From Thiohalocapsa sp. PB-PSB1 (lineage in GTDB: Bacteria > Pseudomonadota > Gammaproteobacteria > Chromatiales > Chromatiaceae): a stretch of 64,000 nt of DNA. The notes under the pieces were generated by a model, which searched no databases, was not told the origin of the DNA, and saw only the letters and a program-made list of their open reading frames with translations. The stretch is from positions 4,340,001 through 4,404,000 of the forward strand of contig CP050890.1 of NCBI GenBank assembly GCA_016745215.1, read 5' to 3'. Positions within the stretch are counted from its first letter, which is position 1. Each line of letters begins with the position of its first letter. This document shows, piece by piece, positions 41,606 through 51,074 of this stretch. Both the position numbers and the translations under genes were made by a program.

Positions 41606-41620
41606 AACAGGCTCCTCCAA

Positions 41621-42389
41621 TCGGCAAAAACAATAAACTTACCTATACAGTAGTTGAGCGAGTCGCGCCACGATCGCCCCTAGACAAGGTTAGGTACGGT
41701 TTGCGACCGTTTTGGTCAACATATGACTCGAGTCTTCAGCACTCAGGTGACCGAGATCCGGTCTACCACGATCATCGATGGCCAGCGTGTTGCTCGATTT
41801 CGCGATTTGCACAATCGCAAAAGTGATACCCACGGCGTTAGCTGATGAATTTTATAGCCGATCTTATCGTTACTCAAGTCTGATTACGTACGTAATGCCT
41901 TGCTCTGCAAGGTTTTAGTCACCTACCGAGCAAAACCCAAAGTGAACAAGAGAAATCCCGCCGTCTTGAATCGACGCTCCAAGGATGCCAAAGGAGGCAA
42001 AGGTCAAGGAGTAAAGATTTCTTAAGGAAATGGATTATCTCAGATATACCAAGCTACAGGTCTATGGACCCGAGGTGTCGATGTTCTGTGCATGATTGTC
42101 TTTGACCTATCGAATCTTGTTACTGGTTTTCGAGATGAGGGGCCAAACGACAAATGACCAATGTAGACTCGCCGGGGAATGACACATTGGGGAATGGCTT
42201 GCGAGGTAAGATCGATGAATCCACTATGCGTATACTGAGTTAAGCGTACATTAGGGTTAAGCGTACATCAGGGTGGGATAAATCAGTAAAGATTGGACGC
42301 ATCAAGCCCGGAATCTCAAAATCAGCAACCGGAGACTGGCAACTTATGTACTCGGAAGAGCGACAAGCCATCTAGAGATCACTTGGGAG
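41621..42389. other. Gene-free stretch where thrS would be expected
   Basis: The 769 bases between infC and tRNA-Val hold no credible gene in any frame and no visible remnant of threonyl-tRNA synthetase. A short direct repeat, TTAAGCGTACAT, occurs twice near 42240-42270. The promoter for the infC operon should lie here. Confidence 0.5.
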
Positions 42390-42466
42390 TGGTAGGCGCG
42401 AGTGGATTCGAACCACCGACCCCCACCATGTCAAGGTGGTGCTCTAACCAACTGAGCTACGCGCCT
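42390..42466 (-). tRNA. tRNA-Val (anticodon GAC)
   Basis: The 77 bases form a cloverleaf on the minus strand: acceptor AGGCGCG/CGCGCCT, D arm GCTCAGTTGGTTAGAGC, anticodon stem CCACC/GGTGG with loop TTGACAT (anticodon GAC), T arm GGTGGTTCGAATCCACT, discriminator A and encoded CCA. Confidence 0.95.
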
Positions 42467-42701
42467 GCCGTAAGCCATGCAGATTAACGCAGTAATGCCG
42501 GGTTTTGCAAGTATCGCTTGGAAAATAGTCTTAGACCGGAGACCATGCAGACCGAGGATCGGTAATGAGACATGAAACGGATCTGTTGCGAGGCCGATTC
42601 CAAACGAATATTTTGCGCAACAAGCCGACAGTTCGTGCTATGAGCGGCAACTAGCGTCGCCAGTATACTAGCTCCACATCCAACATCGGGGAAAAGCCAC
42701 C

Positions 42702-44225
42702 ATGACTGATATTAAACAAGAACATCTGATCCAGAGCGTTGCGGACGCATTGCAGTATATCTCGTACTATCATCCGCCAGACTATATCCGCGCCTTAGCG
42801 GCCGCTTATGAGGCGGAAGAATCGCCAGCAGCAAAGGACGCCATGGCTCAGATTCTCGTTAACTCGCGTATGTGTGCGGAGGGACTACGACCCATCTGTC
42901 AGGACACCGGCATGGTGATCGCTTACCTGCGTGTCGGTATGGATGTACGCTGGCGCGCCGATCTGAGTCTGCAACAGATGGTCGATGAAGGTGTTCGTCG
43001 CGCTTACCAAAATCCAGATAATGTGCTACGCGCATCGATGGTATCTCCGCCCATCGGCGCACGCAAGGACACCCGCGACAATACACCCGCCATCGTACAC
43101 GTCGAGTTGGTGCCCGGTAATCGCGTCGATGTTCGCTTGGCGGCCAAGGGCGGTGGCTCCGAGAATAAGTCCCGCTTTGCGATCCTGAATCCCAGCGACA
43201 GTCTGGTAGACTGGGTACTCAAGACAGTGCCGACACTGGGTGCCGGCTGGTGCCCGCCAGGCATGCTTGGCATGGGCATCGGCGGCTCCGCCGAAAAAGC
43301 CATGCTGATGGCAAAGGAAGCGTTGATGGAGGATATCGATATTCACGAACTCAAAGCCCGCGGTGCATCCAACCTCATCGAGGAACTGCGGCTCGAGTTG
43401 TATGAAAAAGTCAATGCTCTGGGGATCGGCGCCCAAGGCCTAGGCGGCCTGACCACGGTGTTGGATGTCAAAATCAACAGCTATCCAACACACGCAGCAT
43501 CGTTGCCGGTGGCAATCATTCCGAACTGCGCGGCCACCCGCCACATCCATTTCACCCTCAATGGTAGCGGCCCGGCGGAACTCATTCCGCCAAGTCTGGA
43601 CGACTGGCCGCAACTCGACTACGACCCCACCGTCGGCGCCCGCCGCGTTAACCTCGACGGCATCAGCCGGGATGAAATTGCCAGCTGGCAGCCTGGAGAC
43701 CGATTGTTGCTATCCGGCAAATTGTTGACTGGTCGCGATGCTGCCCACCAGCGCATTGTGACCATGTTGAATCGCGGCGAGCCGTTGCCGCCAGGCGTGG
43801 ACTTGACGAATCGCTTCATCTATTACGTCGGCCCGGTCGACCCAGTGCGCGACGAAGTGGTCGGCCCAGCCGGCCCAACCACCGCCACCCGCATGGACAA
43901 ATTCACGGAACAAATGCTCTCCGAGACCGGCTTGATCGGAATGGTCGGCAAAGCCGAGCGTGGTCCAGCCGCGATCGAGGCCATTCAACGTCACGGTGCG
44001 GTCTATCTGATGGCCATCGGCGGCGCCGCCTATCTGGTCGCGAAGGCGATCAAGTCCTCGCGACTGATCGCTTTCGAAGATCTCGGCATGGAAGCGATCC
44101 GCGAATTCGAGGTAGTCGACATGCCGGTCACGGTCGCCGTCGACAGCCGCGGAGAATCGGTGCACAAGACCGGCCCCCGGAAATGGCAGGAACGCATCGG
44201 CATCATACCCGTCGTCGCCGCTTAA
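42702..44225 (+). CDS. Class I fumarate hydratase (oxygen-sensitive, [4Fe-4S])
   Basis: This enzyme interconverts fumarate and L-malate in the TCA cycle. Its 507 residues match class I fumarases. The three cluster cysteines lie in LRPICQDTGMV, LGAGWCPPGML and IIPNCAATRHIHF. The C-terminal half contains RFIYYVGPVDPVRDEVVGPAGPTTATRMD and the GMVGKAERG segment of the beta domain. Whether it corresponds to FumA, FumB or a related hydro-lyase paralogue cannot be told from sequence, so I give no symbol. It is a single gene, followed after 149 bases by the reductase. Confidence 0.92.
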   Translation: MTDIKQEHLIQSVADALQYISYYHPPDYIRALAAAYEAEESPAAKDAMAQILVNSRMCAEGLRPICQDTGMVIAYLRVGMDVRWRADLSLQQMVDEGVRRAYQNPDNVLRASMVSPPIGARKDTRDNTPAIVHVELVPGNRVDVRLAAKGGGSENKSRFAILNPSDSLVDWVLKTVPTLGAGWCPPGMLGMGIGGSAEKAMLMAKEALMEDIDIHELKARGASNLIEELRLELYEKVNALGIGAQGLGGLTTVLDVKINSYPTHAASLPVAIIPNCAATRHIHFTLNGSGPAELIPPSLDDWPQLDYDPTVGARRVNLDGISRDEIASWQPGDRLLLSGKLLTGRDAAHQRIVTMLNRGEPLPPGVDLTNRFIYYVGPVDPVRDEVVGPAGPTTATRMDKFTEQMLSETGLIGMVGKAERGPAAIEAIQRHGAVYLMAIGGAAYLVAKAIKSSRLIAFEDLGMEAIREFEVVDMPVTVAVDSRGESVHKTGPRKWQERIGIIPVVAA

Positions 44226-44374
44226 ATATTTGAGTCGACTGGTCGGGGCGAACCTCAACGCTCCGGCCTATATCGAAATCACGCAAGTGCATCACCCACG
44301 ATGGGTAGCAATAGCGTGCCCGCTCAATCCGACCGCTTGCGGTCCCTCCAGACCTCGCCAACCGGAGCCAGCCA

Positions 44375-45373
44375 ATGACAGAACAACGCGCTTTTCGCAT
44401 TCATAACGACAACCAGGGCTACCGCGCCGGCATCGAAACCATTCCCGTACCGCAACCTGCCGATGGAGAAGTGTTGATTCGCGTCAGTCACTCCGGCATC
44501 AACTATAAAGATGCCCTCGCCGGTACCGGCAAGGGCAAGGTCATCCAGCGCTTTCCGATCACCGGCGGCTATGACGCCGCTGGCATCGTCGAACAATCCC
44601 GGCACGCATGCTACAAGCCCGGCGACGCGGTCATTGCCACTGGCTGGGGTCTCGGCTTCGACCACGACGGCGGTTTTGCCGACTATCTGTGCGTACCTGC
44701 CGACTGGCTGGTACCCATGCCAAGTAACCTCGAACCCCGCACCAGCATGATCCTGGCCACCGCCGGCTTTACCGCCGCACTCGCCGTGCATCGCATGCTG
44801 CTCAATGGTCAGCAGCCGGAAATGGGTCCAATCCTGGTGACCGGTGCCACCGGCGGTGTTGGCTGCATCGCGATCAGTATCCTGTCCAAACTCGGCTTCG
44901 ATGTCACCGCCGTCTCTGGCAAGGCCGATCTCCAGAGCTGGCTGAAGGGGCTCGGCGCAAAGCACATCATCGGTCGCGATCAACTGCCCGGCGGCGACCG
45001 ACCGCTGGAAAAGGCCGTCTGGGGTGGTGCAGTGGATAATGTCGGCGGCGCGATGTTGGCGCGCATCACCCGCACCGTTGTGCCCTACGGCAACATCGCT
45101 AGCATCGGCCTTGCCGGCGGTATCGCGCTGGAAACAACTGTTATGCCCTTTATCCTGCGTGGCGTCAGCCTGTTGGGCTGCAACTCCGTAGAAGTACCCT
45201 ACCCGTTACGCAGTCAGCTTTGGGCGCATCTCGCTACCGATTGGCGCCCGGAAGATCTTGAACAAATCGTATCGGACACGGTCGACTTGACGAGCATGCC
45301 CGAAGTATTCGAGCGCATGCTCTCCGGGCGCATCCACGGGCGCATACTGGTGGAGATCGGTGCCGGCGGCTGA
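44375..45373 (+). CDS. AcuI/YhdH-family NADPH-dependent reductase (acrylyl-CoA reductase type)
   Basis: The 332-residue medium-chain dehydrogenase/reductase has a GroES-like N domain (SHSGINYKDALAGTGKGKVIQRFPITGGYDAAG) and a Rossmann fold with VTGATGGVGCIAISILSKLG. The NYKDAL segment and the LLGCNSVEVPYPLRSQLW tail are typical of YhdH/AcuI, which reduces acryloyl-CoA to propionyl-CoA. No catalytic zinc ligands are present, as expected. It is the last core gene before the integron. Confidence 0.85.
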   Translation: MTEQRAFRIHNDNQGYRAGIETIPVPQPADGEVLIRVSHSGINYKDALAGTGKGKVIQRFPITGGYDAAGIVEQSRHACYKPGDAVIATGWGLGFDHDGGFADYLCVPADWLVPMPSNLEPRTSMILATAGFTAALAVHRMLLNGQQPEMGPILVTGATGGVGCIAISILSKLGFDVTAVSGKADLQSWLKGLGAKHIIGRDQLPGGDRPLEKAVWGGAVDNVGGAMLARITRTVVPYGNIASIGLAGGIALETTVMPFILRGVSLLGCNSVEVPYPLRSQLWAHLATDWRPEDLEQIVSDTVDLTSMPEVFERMLSGRIHGRILVEIGAGG

Positions 45374-45402
45374 GCCGCTGCAATCCAGGAACCAACTTGT
45401 GC

Positions 45403-45436
45403 GCTAGGCCGATTGCCGGAGAGAAAAACGCCTAAC
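45403..45436 (+). repeat. Half copy of the dispersed palindromic repeat
   Basis: TAGGCCGATTGCCGGAGAGA followed by AAAAACGCCTAAC matches one arm of the repeat. It lies 30 bases after the reductase stop, at the edge of the island. The other arm is not found. Confidence 0.5.
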
Positions 45437-45586
45437 TGACAGACAGGCCAGGGATCAGGCCCAGATGGCACCTAATGATGCAATGGAAAAGCGCACAAGG
45501 ATTGCCAGAGATGCGTAAACCCGAGACCTGGGGCAGCAAATGCGACCCACTTACTTTACTCCCCAAAACTGTCTTGTACCGATGCA

Positions 45587-45657
45587 TCACAACGAATAGG
45601 TTAGATCGCGCGAGCGCGGCGAGCTGCGATCTAACCGTTTGTTGGACGAGCCCGGTT
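45587..45657 (-). other. Candidate attC site in reverse orientation
   Basis: Read on the minus strand: R'' core GTCCAAC, then AAAC, an 11-base perfect stem GGTTAGATCGC/GCGATCTAACC around a GC-rich loop, then TATTC and the crossover triplet GTT (GTTGTGA). The R'' core is the complement of GTTGGAC at 48150-48156 on the same strand, as expected if the DNA between is one cassette. The final core deviates from GTTRRRY, which would fit insertion at a secondary site. Confidence 0.5.
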
Positions 45658-45881
45658 GAGCGAGCCAGGGAGGTGGGTATAGAAAATGACTTTTGTGGAG
45701 CCGGGGGCGTAGCAGGCCTGGGGGATATCCGAGCCTGTTGCGCCCTCGGCTTTTGCTCGCCATTACGGCAAGCGAGGTGCTGAAGAGGCACTTTCAGGTC
45801 AATTTTACCCGAATTTGAGGCGAGCGCACCTCTCGGCCGGCGGACGCCGAAATTTTGAACGGGTCGCGCTGGTGCTTGCGG

Positions 45882-47012
45882 TTACATCGCCAAGATCCCC
45901 TGGCCGTCGAGGCTCGGGTCAGGCATCGGCTTTGGCAGCTGTGGGGCGATGCGTGTTCGCACGATGTGCATCTCAGCTGCACAACACGGGCAGCGCATGC
46001 GTGGGCGCTTGCTCACCTTGGCCAGCGCCTTTTTGATCTCGATGCCGAACAGAAATTGCAGCAGGGTAATCGAGCGTTTGCTGTTGGGATGCAGAAAGCC
46101 GAAGTTACGCGTACGGCGAAAGCCCTTGGGCAAGACATGCTGGAGGATCAGAGCAAGGAACTGTGCGCCCGGTCAGGTACGGTACTCGAACCGCTGCTTC
46201 TTGGCGTGGCGATAGCGGAAAGTCACTTGGCCGTTCTCACAGGCGATGATGTCCTTCTCCTGGATGACACCGCGATACAGATAGCGCCCGAGATACACCA
46301 GGGCCTTCTCGCCATGACCGACCCACTTGCAGTGCACGACCCACTTGCTGGGAACGCGCTGCGGCAACCACAGCCCTGCATCGGTGATGGCCGCGAGCAG
46401 CTTGCCGCGGAAGACTTTTGCCAGCGCCTTGTGGTTAAACAGGTAGCCGCGTTTGTTTTTGGCCTTCTTGGTGCGCCACACCCGCTTGTCCTTATGGATG
46501 GCGCCTGCCGGCATCACTCAGTGTACATGGGGATGAAAATCGCCTGAGCGTGCGTGCGTATGCAGGACCGCGATGGCCCCGGCCTCGCCTTGCAATTGGG
46601 GATCGTTTTTCGTCAAGGTGCTGACCGTCTCCCAGCTGCTACGGATCATCGCATCATAAAGCGTGCGTTGGTTTGCCCAGACCAGTGGACGCAGCGCTGT
46701 GGGCAGGGTGAAGGTGATCAGGAAGTCGGTGGTTGGCACCTGCCGGGCAAGCTGGCGTTCAATCCCTTGCTGGCCCTCGTGGTGTTGGCAGTGGGGGCAC
46801 GGGCGATGGCCGCATGAATGCGGTACCAACTCGTTGTGATCGCACGACTCACATTGGGCCAGCATCATCGGACTGGCCGAGGTACGACAGGTCTTCATCG
46901 CCTCCAGCGCCTGCTGTTGGCTGGGCAGGATCGAACCGCCATACTGATCCAGATACTCGGCTTGGAAGTCGGTGATGATGGAGGATAGGAGGATCATGTG
47001 CGCATCCCCCAC
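45882..47012 (-). pseudogene. IS91-family transposase broken by two in-frame TGA codons
   Basis: One continuous frame encodes an IS91-type HUH transposase: N-terminal zinc-binding region (CESCDHNELVPHSCGHRPCPHCQ), HUH motif HPHVH, the nucleophile region VYLGRYLYRGVI and a C-terminal CPCC motif. TGA at 46518-46520 directly follows the HUH motif, where intact relatives in this window have Cys (HPHVHC, HIHLHC). A second TGA at 46173-46175 interrupts the C-terminal third. No frame change is needed to read through both. The start (ATG 47012 or 46997) overlaps the end of the recombinase gene, so the two formed an operon. Confidence 0.8.
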
Positions 47013-47856
47013 TGGATCGAGAAGCTGCTCATCAAGGCGTTGATCGCCTGCTCCGCAGTGCGCTTGGTTTCGGTGGTCAGGTGCGTGTAACGGGCGGTGG
47101 TCAAGATCGAATGGTGACCGAGGATCTTTTGTACCTCGAGAAGATCAACCCCAGCTTTGATCAAATCTGTGGCATCGCTGTGGCGCAGGCTATGCGGCGT
47201 GATCTTTTTTTTATCCCACACGACGCAACCACTTGACGCAATGCGCTCTGCACGCCAGCCGGTGCCAGTGGTGCGGATGCCGAAGCGGCCCCCTTCAGGC
47301 CGGCCTTGCGGTTGGGAAACAGAAGCTGCGCATGGCGATGCACTCGCCAGAATGGGCGCAACAGCACCAGCGTCGCTTCAGACAGCGGCACCAGACGCTC
47401 TTTGTTGCCCTTGGCGTTGCGAATGTGTACCCGGCGACGGGCGGCATCGATATCAGCTACTGTCAGGCGCAATCCCTCGCCCAAGCGCAGCCCTAGACTA
47501 TAGCGGGTGAAGAACAACACCCGGTAGCTGAGCACCCGCGTGGACTGAACCAGCAGCCCAAGCTCCTCGACTGTCACACTGTCCGGTAGGCGCTGGCCCC
47601 GCGGTGGCTTGATCAGGTCAAGCTCTACCCACGGCTTGTGCAGCACGTGAGTGGAGAAGAACTTCAGGCCGTACAGGTCGAGCTTCAACGCGCTCCAGGA
47701 GTGCGTCTCCAGCAACTCGCTGAAGTAGTCGGTCAGCTGCTCGGCGGACAGGTCCTCGAGCGAATGATCGAACCGTGCTGCGATGCGCCGGACCCCAGGC
47801 GCATACGCCTCGATCGTCTTCGGACGCAAGCCCTCGAGCCGAAGATGCTTTTCCAA
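46994..47856 (-). CDS. IS91-associated tyrosine recombinase, split by a frame change at a run of eight A
   Basis: The first frame (47856-47161) has the N-terminal SAM-like domain (MEKHLRLEGLRPKTIEAYAPGVRR) and the catalytic Arg (SLGLRLGEGLRL) and Lys (AKGNKERLVPL). The second frame (to 46994) has TPHSLRHSDATDLI (HxxR), LGHHSI and the nucleophile TARYTHLT. The frames meet at ATAAAAAAAAG (minus strand, near 47204-47214), where a -1 slip on A AAA AAA would give one protein of about 286 residues with all catalytic residues in order. It may be programmed slippage or a mutation. Such recombinases often accompany IS91 transposases. Confidence 0.75.
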
Positions 47857-47947
47857 AGATGCCTAGAGATGCTTGAAATCAGACGCGGAAGGTGATGCTA
47901 TATCAGTGTAACCTCATGATTCTGAGTGAAATGCCCCCGTGTTGGCG

Positions 47948-48074
47948 CAGCAGTTCCAAGTTTGAAAAATTTTACTGATGTATTCAGTTGGTTATGGATT
48001 CACCTATGAATTTTCATCAAATATCTAATACATTGAATTGAAAGAGAATTTACCTTTCAAACTTGGAACTGCTG
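47948..48074. repeat. MITE: 127 bases, 20-base terminal inverted repeats, 9-base target duplication
   Basis: The ends are perfect inverted repeats of CAGCAGTTCCAAGTTTGAAA. The flanks are direct repeats GTGTTGGCG at 47939-47947 and 48075-48083. The interior is AT-rich and codes for nothing. A 9-base duplication fits some DDE transposons, but no partner transposase with these ends is seen in the window. Confidence 0.85.
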
Positions 48075-48209
48075 GTGTTGGCGCGGGCGTGAGATTACAT
48101 TTTAGTTTCCAAGGGGCTGTTGCCGCGAACTTCTCCGCGTAGCGGCTCCGTCCAACAAAACAAGTCAAGTTTTTTCAAGCCCCTGCTGCTGGCTCAGCAC
48201 GCGTATCCG

Positions 48210-49634
48210 TCAATCCCCAAGCTCATCCACCGGACTGTTGACCGGCAGCACACCCGGCCGGTTCATCACATGGGTATAGATCATCGTGGTCGACACATCC
48301 GCATGACCCAGAAGCTCTTGCACGGTGCGGATGTCGTAACCCGCCTCCAACAGATGGGTCGCGAACGAGTGCCTCAAGGCGTGGGTGTTGACGGATTTCG
48401 GGATGCCCGCCGCACGTCCCGCGGCACCGACCTTGCGCTGAAGACTCGACTCGTGCAGATGATGACGCCGAACCTGTCCCGACTTGGGATCGGTCGATAG
48501 CGTCGAACTCGGGAACACGTACTGCCAGATCCACTCGCGTGGTGCGTTGGGCGCCTTGCGAGCCAGGGCATCAGGCAGAAACACGGCTCCCGCTCCGCTG
48601 GCCAAGTCTTCTTGGTGCTGCGCCTTGACGCTCAACAAATGCTGCTCGAGCGGCTCGCGACATCGTTGCGGCAGGGGCACCACGCGGTCCTTGCCTCCCT
48701 TGGCATTGCGGACCACAATCAAGCCGTTGCCAAAATCCACATCTAGCACGCGTAGCCGTACACACTCCATCAGCCGCATTCCAGTTCCATACATCAGCTC
48801 CGTCATCAAGCGATAAACTCCATCCAATTCCTTGAGCACAACCGCGATCTCTTGGCGGGTAAGGACCACAGGCAACCGTGCCGGGCGCTTCGCGCGCCGA
48901 AAGTCGATGTCATCGAGCGGACGCCTGAGCACCTCCTTGAATAAAAATGCCACCGCATTGAACGCCAGATTCTGCGTGCTCGCCGCCACATTGCGTTCCA
49001 CGGCCAGGTTGGTGAGGAAACGTTGTACATCGGCGGGTCCGAGGTCAGCAGGGATTTTGCCGTCGCACGCAGCGAGGAATCGACGACACCAATCCACGTA
49101 GCTCTGTTCGGTACGGATCGAGTAGTGTCTGGTCCGCAACACTCGAGCGAGGTCCGCCAACAGCGGAAACTCCTTGGACGAGCGCGCGAAGCGCAATCCG
49201 GTGAGCCCTTTGACCAGCTCTTCCGGAGACTGCTCGCGCGCAATCGTCGGATGCGCTTGCGACAACTCCTCGCCCGCCAGCTTCCACCAATCCCAATCCA
49301 CCAATTTCCCGCCTGGGACTTGCGCCAGATCAACCACGAGCAATTGCACCGCCTCTACCATTTGGCGGAACTGCCAAGCATCGAGCTTGCGCTGCGCCGA
49401 CGTTTGACGCAGCCAACCCTCAATATCGTCAAGTGTCAGCTGCGACAATTTCTCAACTGGCATAGTATCGAGAAACGCCTTTGCGTGACGAATGTACCAG
49501 GGCCGAGCTTTCTCGGCCACGTGATTGCGAAGCAGAAGATCGGCATAACGGTCCCAGCCGCTTGGTTTGCCGTTTTCGTTTCGCATCCTAGACAAACTGG
49601 CTTTGGGGTTGCGGGGTGGATGCGAGGTTGACAT
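48210..49634 (-). CDS. intI: Integron integrase with N-terminal extension
   Basis: The 474-residue tyrosine recombinase has catalytic Arg ([15 protein letters not shown]), Lys ([12 protein letters not shown]), [27 protein letters not shown] and the nucleophile in STTMIYTHV. It carries the extra segment unique to integron integrases between the Lys and HxxR boxes ([35 protein letters not shown]), aligning with ALERKYPRAGHSWPWFWVF in IntI1. Residues 1 to about 140 precede the usual IntI start ([20 protein letters not shown]) and form an additional helical domain. It is transcribed away from the cassettes that follow its 5' end, the normal integron arrangement. Confidence 0.93.
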   Translation of the reverse strand: MSTSHPPRNPKASLSRMRNENGKPSGWDRYADLLLRNHVAEKARPWYIRHAKAFLDTMPVEKLSQLTLDDIEGWLRQTSAQRKLDAWQFRQMVEAVQLLVVDLAQVPGGKLVDWDWWKLAGEELSQAHPTIAREQSPEELVKGLTGLRFARSSKEFPLLADLARVLRTRHYSIRTEQSYVDWCRRFLAACDGKIPADLGPADVQRFLTNLAVERNVAASTQNLAFNAVAFLFKEVLRRPLDDIDFRRAKRPARLPVVLTRQEIAVVLKELDGVYRLMTELMYGTGMRLMECVRLRVLDVDFGNGLIVVRNAKGGKDRVVPLPQRCREPLEQHLLSVKAQHQEDLASGAGAVFLPDALARKAPNAPREWIWQYVFPSSTLSTDPKSGQVRRHHLHESSLQRKVGAAGRAAGIPKSVNTHALRHSFATHLLEAGYDIRTVQELLGHADVSTTMIYTHVMNRPGVLPVNSPVDELGD

Positions 49635-49650
49635 AGTAGGATATTTTTGC

Positions 49651-49709
49651 GTTAGACTGCAGGAAGTCTAGCAGATTTAACATAGTCTGAAGTCTAATGA
49701 ACGTTGGAC
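49651..49709 (+). other. Candidate attI site
   Basis: Between intI and the first cassette are two core-like sites, GTTAGAC (49651-49657) and GTTGGAC (49703-49709), and a direct repeat GAAGTCTA 26 bases apart (about 49663 and 49689), the plan of attI sites with accessory binding repeats. GTTGGAC is the cassette junction because it matches the R'' core of the C1 attC. Any cassette promoter should lie here or inside intI; I cannot identify one with confidence. Confidence 0.7.
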
Positions 49710-49835
49710 TAAATAAATAATCCCCCACCATCAAAGCACGCCAACGCATCAACCGACTGAAGGATGCATCACCATGGGCACGCGGGATCGCCCCCTTCCG
49801 CGCCCGCTCTCACGGGAACTGGCTATACTATAACC

Positions 49836-51074
49836 ATGTGCAGTCCAGCCATCACCGCCGAAATCCGCCGCGAGTTCCCCGTCGAATATGCTCCACCGCC
49901 ATTCGAACTGGCCGATGTGGTGCGCATGCATGGCGCCGCCTACCGCGCCGAGTACCATCCGAGCTTCGAGCAAGGCCGCGCCCTGCACGCCATCGAGACC
50001 TGCCGCACCACCGCGCTCGGCGGCCATGTCGATCAATGCGACCACTGCGGGCATGTGGAGATCAGCTACAACTCCTGCCGCAACCGCCACTGCCCCAAAT
50101 GCCGCGCCTCCCAACGCGCCGCCTGGGTCGATGACCGCGAGCTGGAGCTGTTGCCCATCCAGTACTTCCACCTCGTCTTCACCCTGCCCGAAGACCTCAA
50201 CCGCCTAGCGCAGTACTGCGATGCCGAGGTCTACGCCATCCTCATGCGCAGTGCCGCTGAAACCCTGCAGACCTTTGCCCACAAACTCTGGGACGCCGAC
50301 CTTGGCATTGTCAGCGTGCTGCACACCTGGGGCCAGACCTTACAGCTGCACCCGCATGTGCATTGCCTCGTCACCGGCGGCGCATTGAAACGCGATGGCA
50401 GCGGTTTTGTGCAAGCGCCGAACAACTTCCTGTTCCCGGTCCGCGCCCTCTCGCCGGTCTTCCGAGCCATCTTCCTACGCGAACTCGAAGCCCTGCGCGC
50501 CGCCGGCAAGCTCAGCCACTGCCCGCCCGAACTGCACGACGAGGCCGACTGGAAGCAACTGCTGATCCGCCTGCACCGCCACGCCTGGGTCGTGTATGCC
50601 GAAGCCCCGTTCGACAGCCCCCAGCACCTCATCCGCTACCTCGGGCGCTATGTGAATCGCATCGCCATCGCCAACTACCGCATCCTCGCCGTCGATGCCG
50701 ACGGCGTCGTCTTCCGCTACCGCGACAACCGCGTCAAAGACCCCGAGAGCCCCGAGGCGCAGAAAACCATGCGCCTGTCCGGGCCGGAATTCATCCGCAG
50801 ATTCCTGCAACACGTCCTGCCGCCCGGCTTCCACCAAATCCGCTACTACGGTCTGCTCGGCGGCAGTCGGCGCAAGGCCAACCTCACCGCCTGCCGCGCC
50901 CTGCTCGGCCTCGACCAGCCTGAGGCGCCCTACATCGCCGACCTCGAGGGCTTCCTCAGCAAACAAGCCATCGACCCGAGCCTCTGCCCGAATTGCGGCA
51001 AGGGCCACCTACGCCAAGTCTTCCAGATCCTCTCTTTCCACGACCCACCGGCCGAATACGCTGCCGCAGCCTGA
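49836..51074 (+). CDS. IS91-family HUH transposase, cassette C1
   Basis: The 412-residue protein (start ATG 49836; the frame is open back to 49764) has an N-terminal zinc-binding region (CDHCGHVEISYNSCRNRHCPKCRAS seen in parts), the HUH motif LHPHVHCLVTGG, the nucleophile region IRYLGRYVNRIAIANYR and a C-terminal CPNCGKG zinc knuckle. IS91-type enzymes nick single strands and move DNA by a rolling-circle-like route. TATACT/TATAAC lies 5-15 bases before the start with no clear ribosome site, hinting at a leaderless mRNA. It sits alone in an attC-bounded cassette, first in the array. Confidence 0.9.
   Translation: MCSPAITAEIRREFPVEYAPPPFELADVVRMHGAAYRAEYHPSFEQGRALHAIETCRTTALGGHVDQCDHCGHVEISYNSCRNRHCPKCRASQRAAWVDDRELELLPIQYFHLVFTLPEDLNRLAQYCDAEVYAILMRSAAETLQTFAHKLWDADLGIVSVLHTWGQTLQLHPHVHCLVTGGALKRDGSGFVQAPNNFLFPVRALSPVFRAIFLRELEALRAAGKLSHCPPELHDEADWKQLLIRLHRHAWVVYAEAPFDSPQHLIRYLGRYVNRIAIANYRILAVDADGVVFRYRDNRVKDPESPEAQKTMRLSGPEFIRRFLQHVLPPGFHQIRYYGLLGGSRRKANLTACRALLGLDQPEAPYIADLEGFLSKQAIDPSLCPNCGKGHLRQVFQILSFHDPPAEYAAAA

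Larger units (their letters stand above)
45593..48155 (-). mobile_element. Candidate reversed cassette (C0) carrying an IS91-type recombinase/transposase pair
   Basis: The segment starts on the minus strand with TTGGAC at 48155 and ends with the attC-like site at 45587-45657, whose R'' matches that start. It contains a tyrosine recombinase gene, a decayed IS91 transposase gene and a MITE. It lies behind the 3' end of intI and points away from the main array. The cassette reading depends on the reversed attC. The alternative is a plain IS91-family element flanked by chance core-like sequences. Confidence 0.45.

Noticed and set aside
45600..45645. The GTTAGATCGC...GCGATCTAAC palindrome as a simple terminator
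   Set aside because: There is no T run on either side. The flanking GTCCAAC and GTT cores make a reversed attC the better reading.
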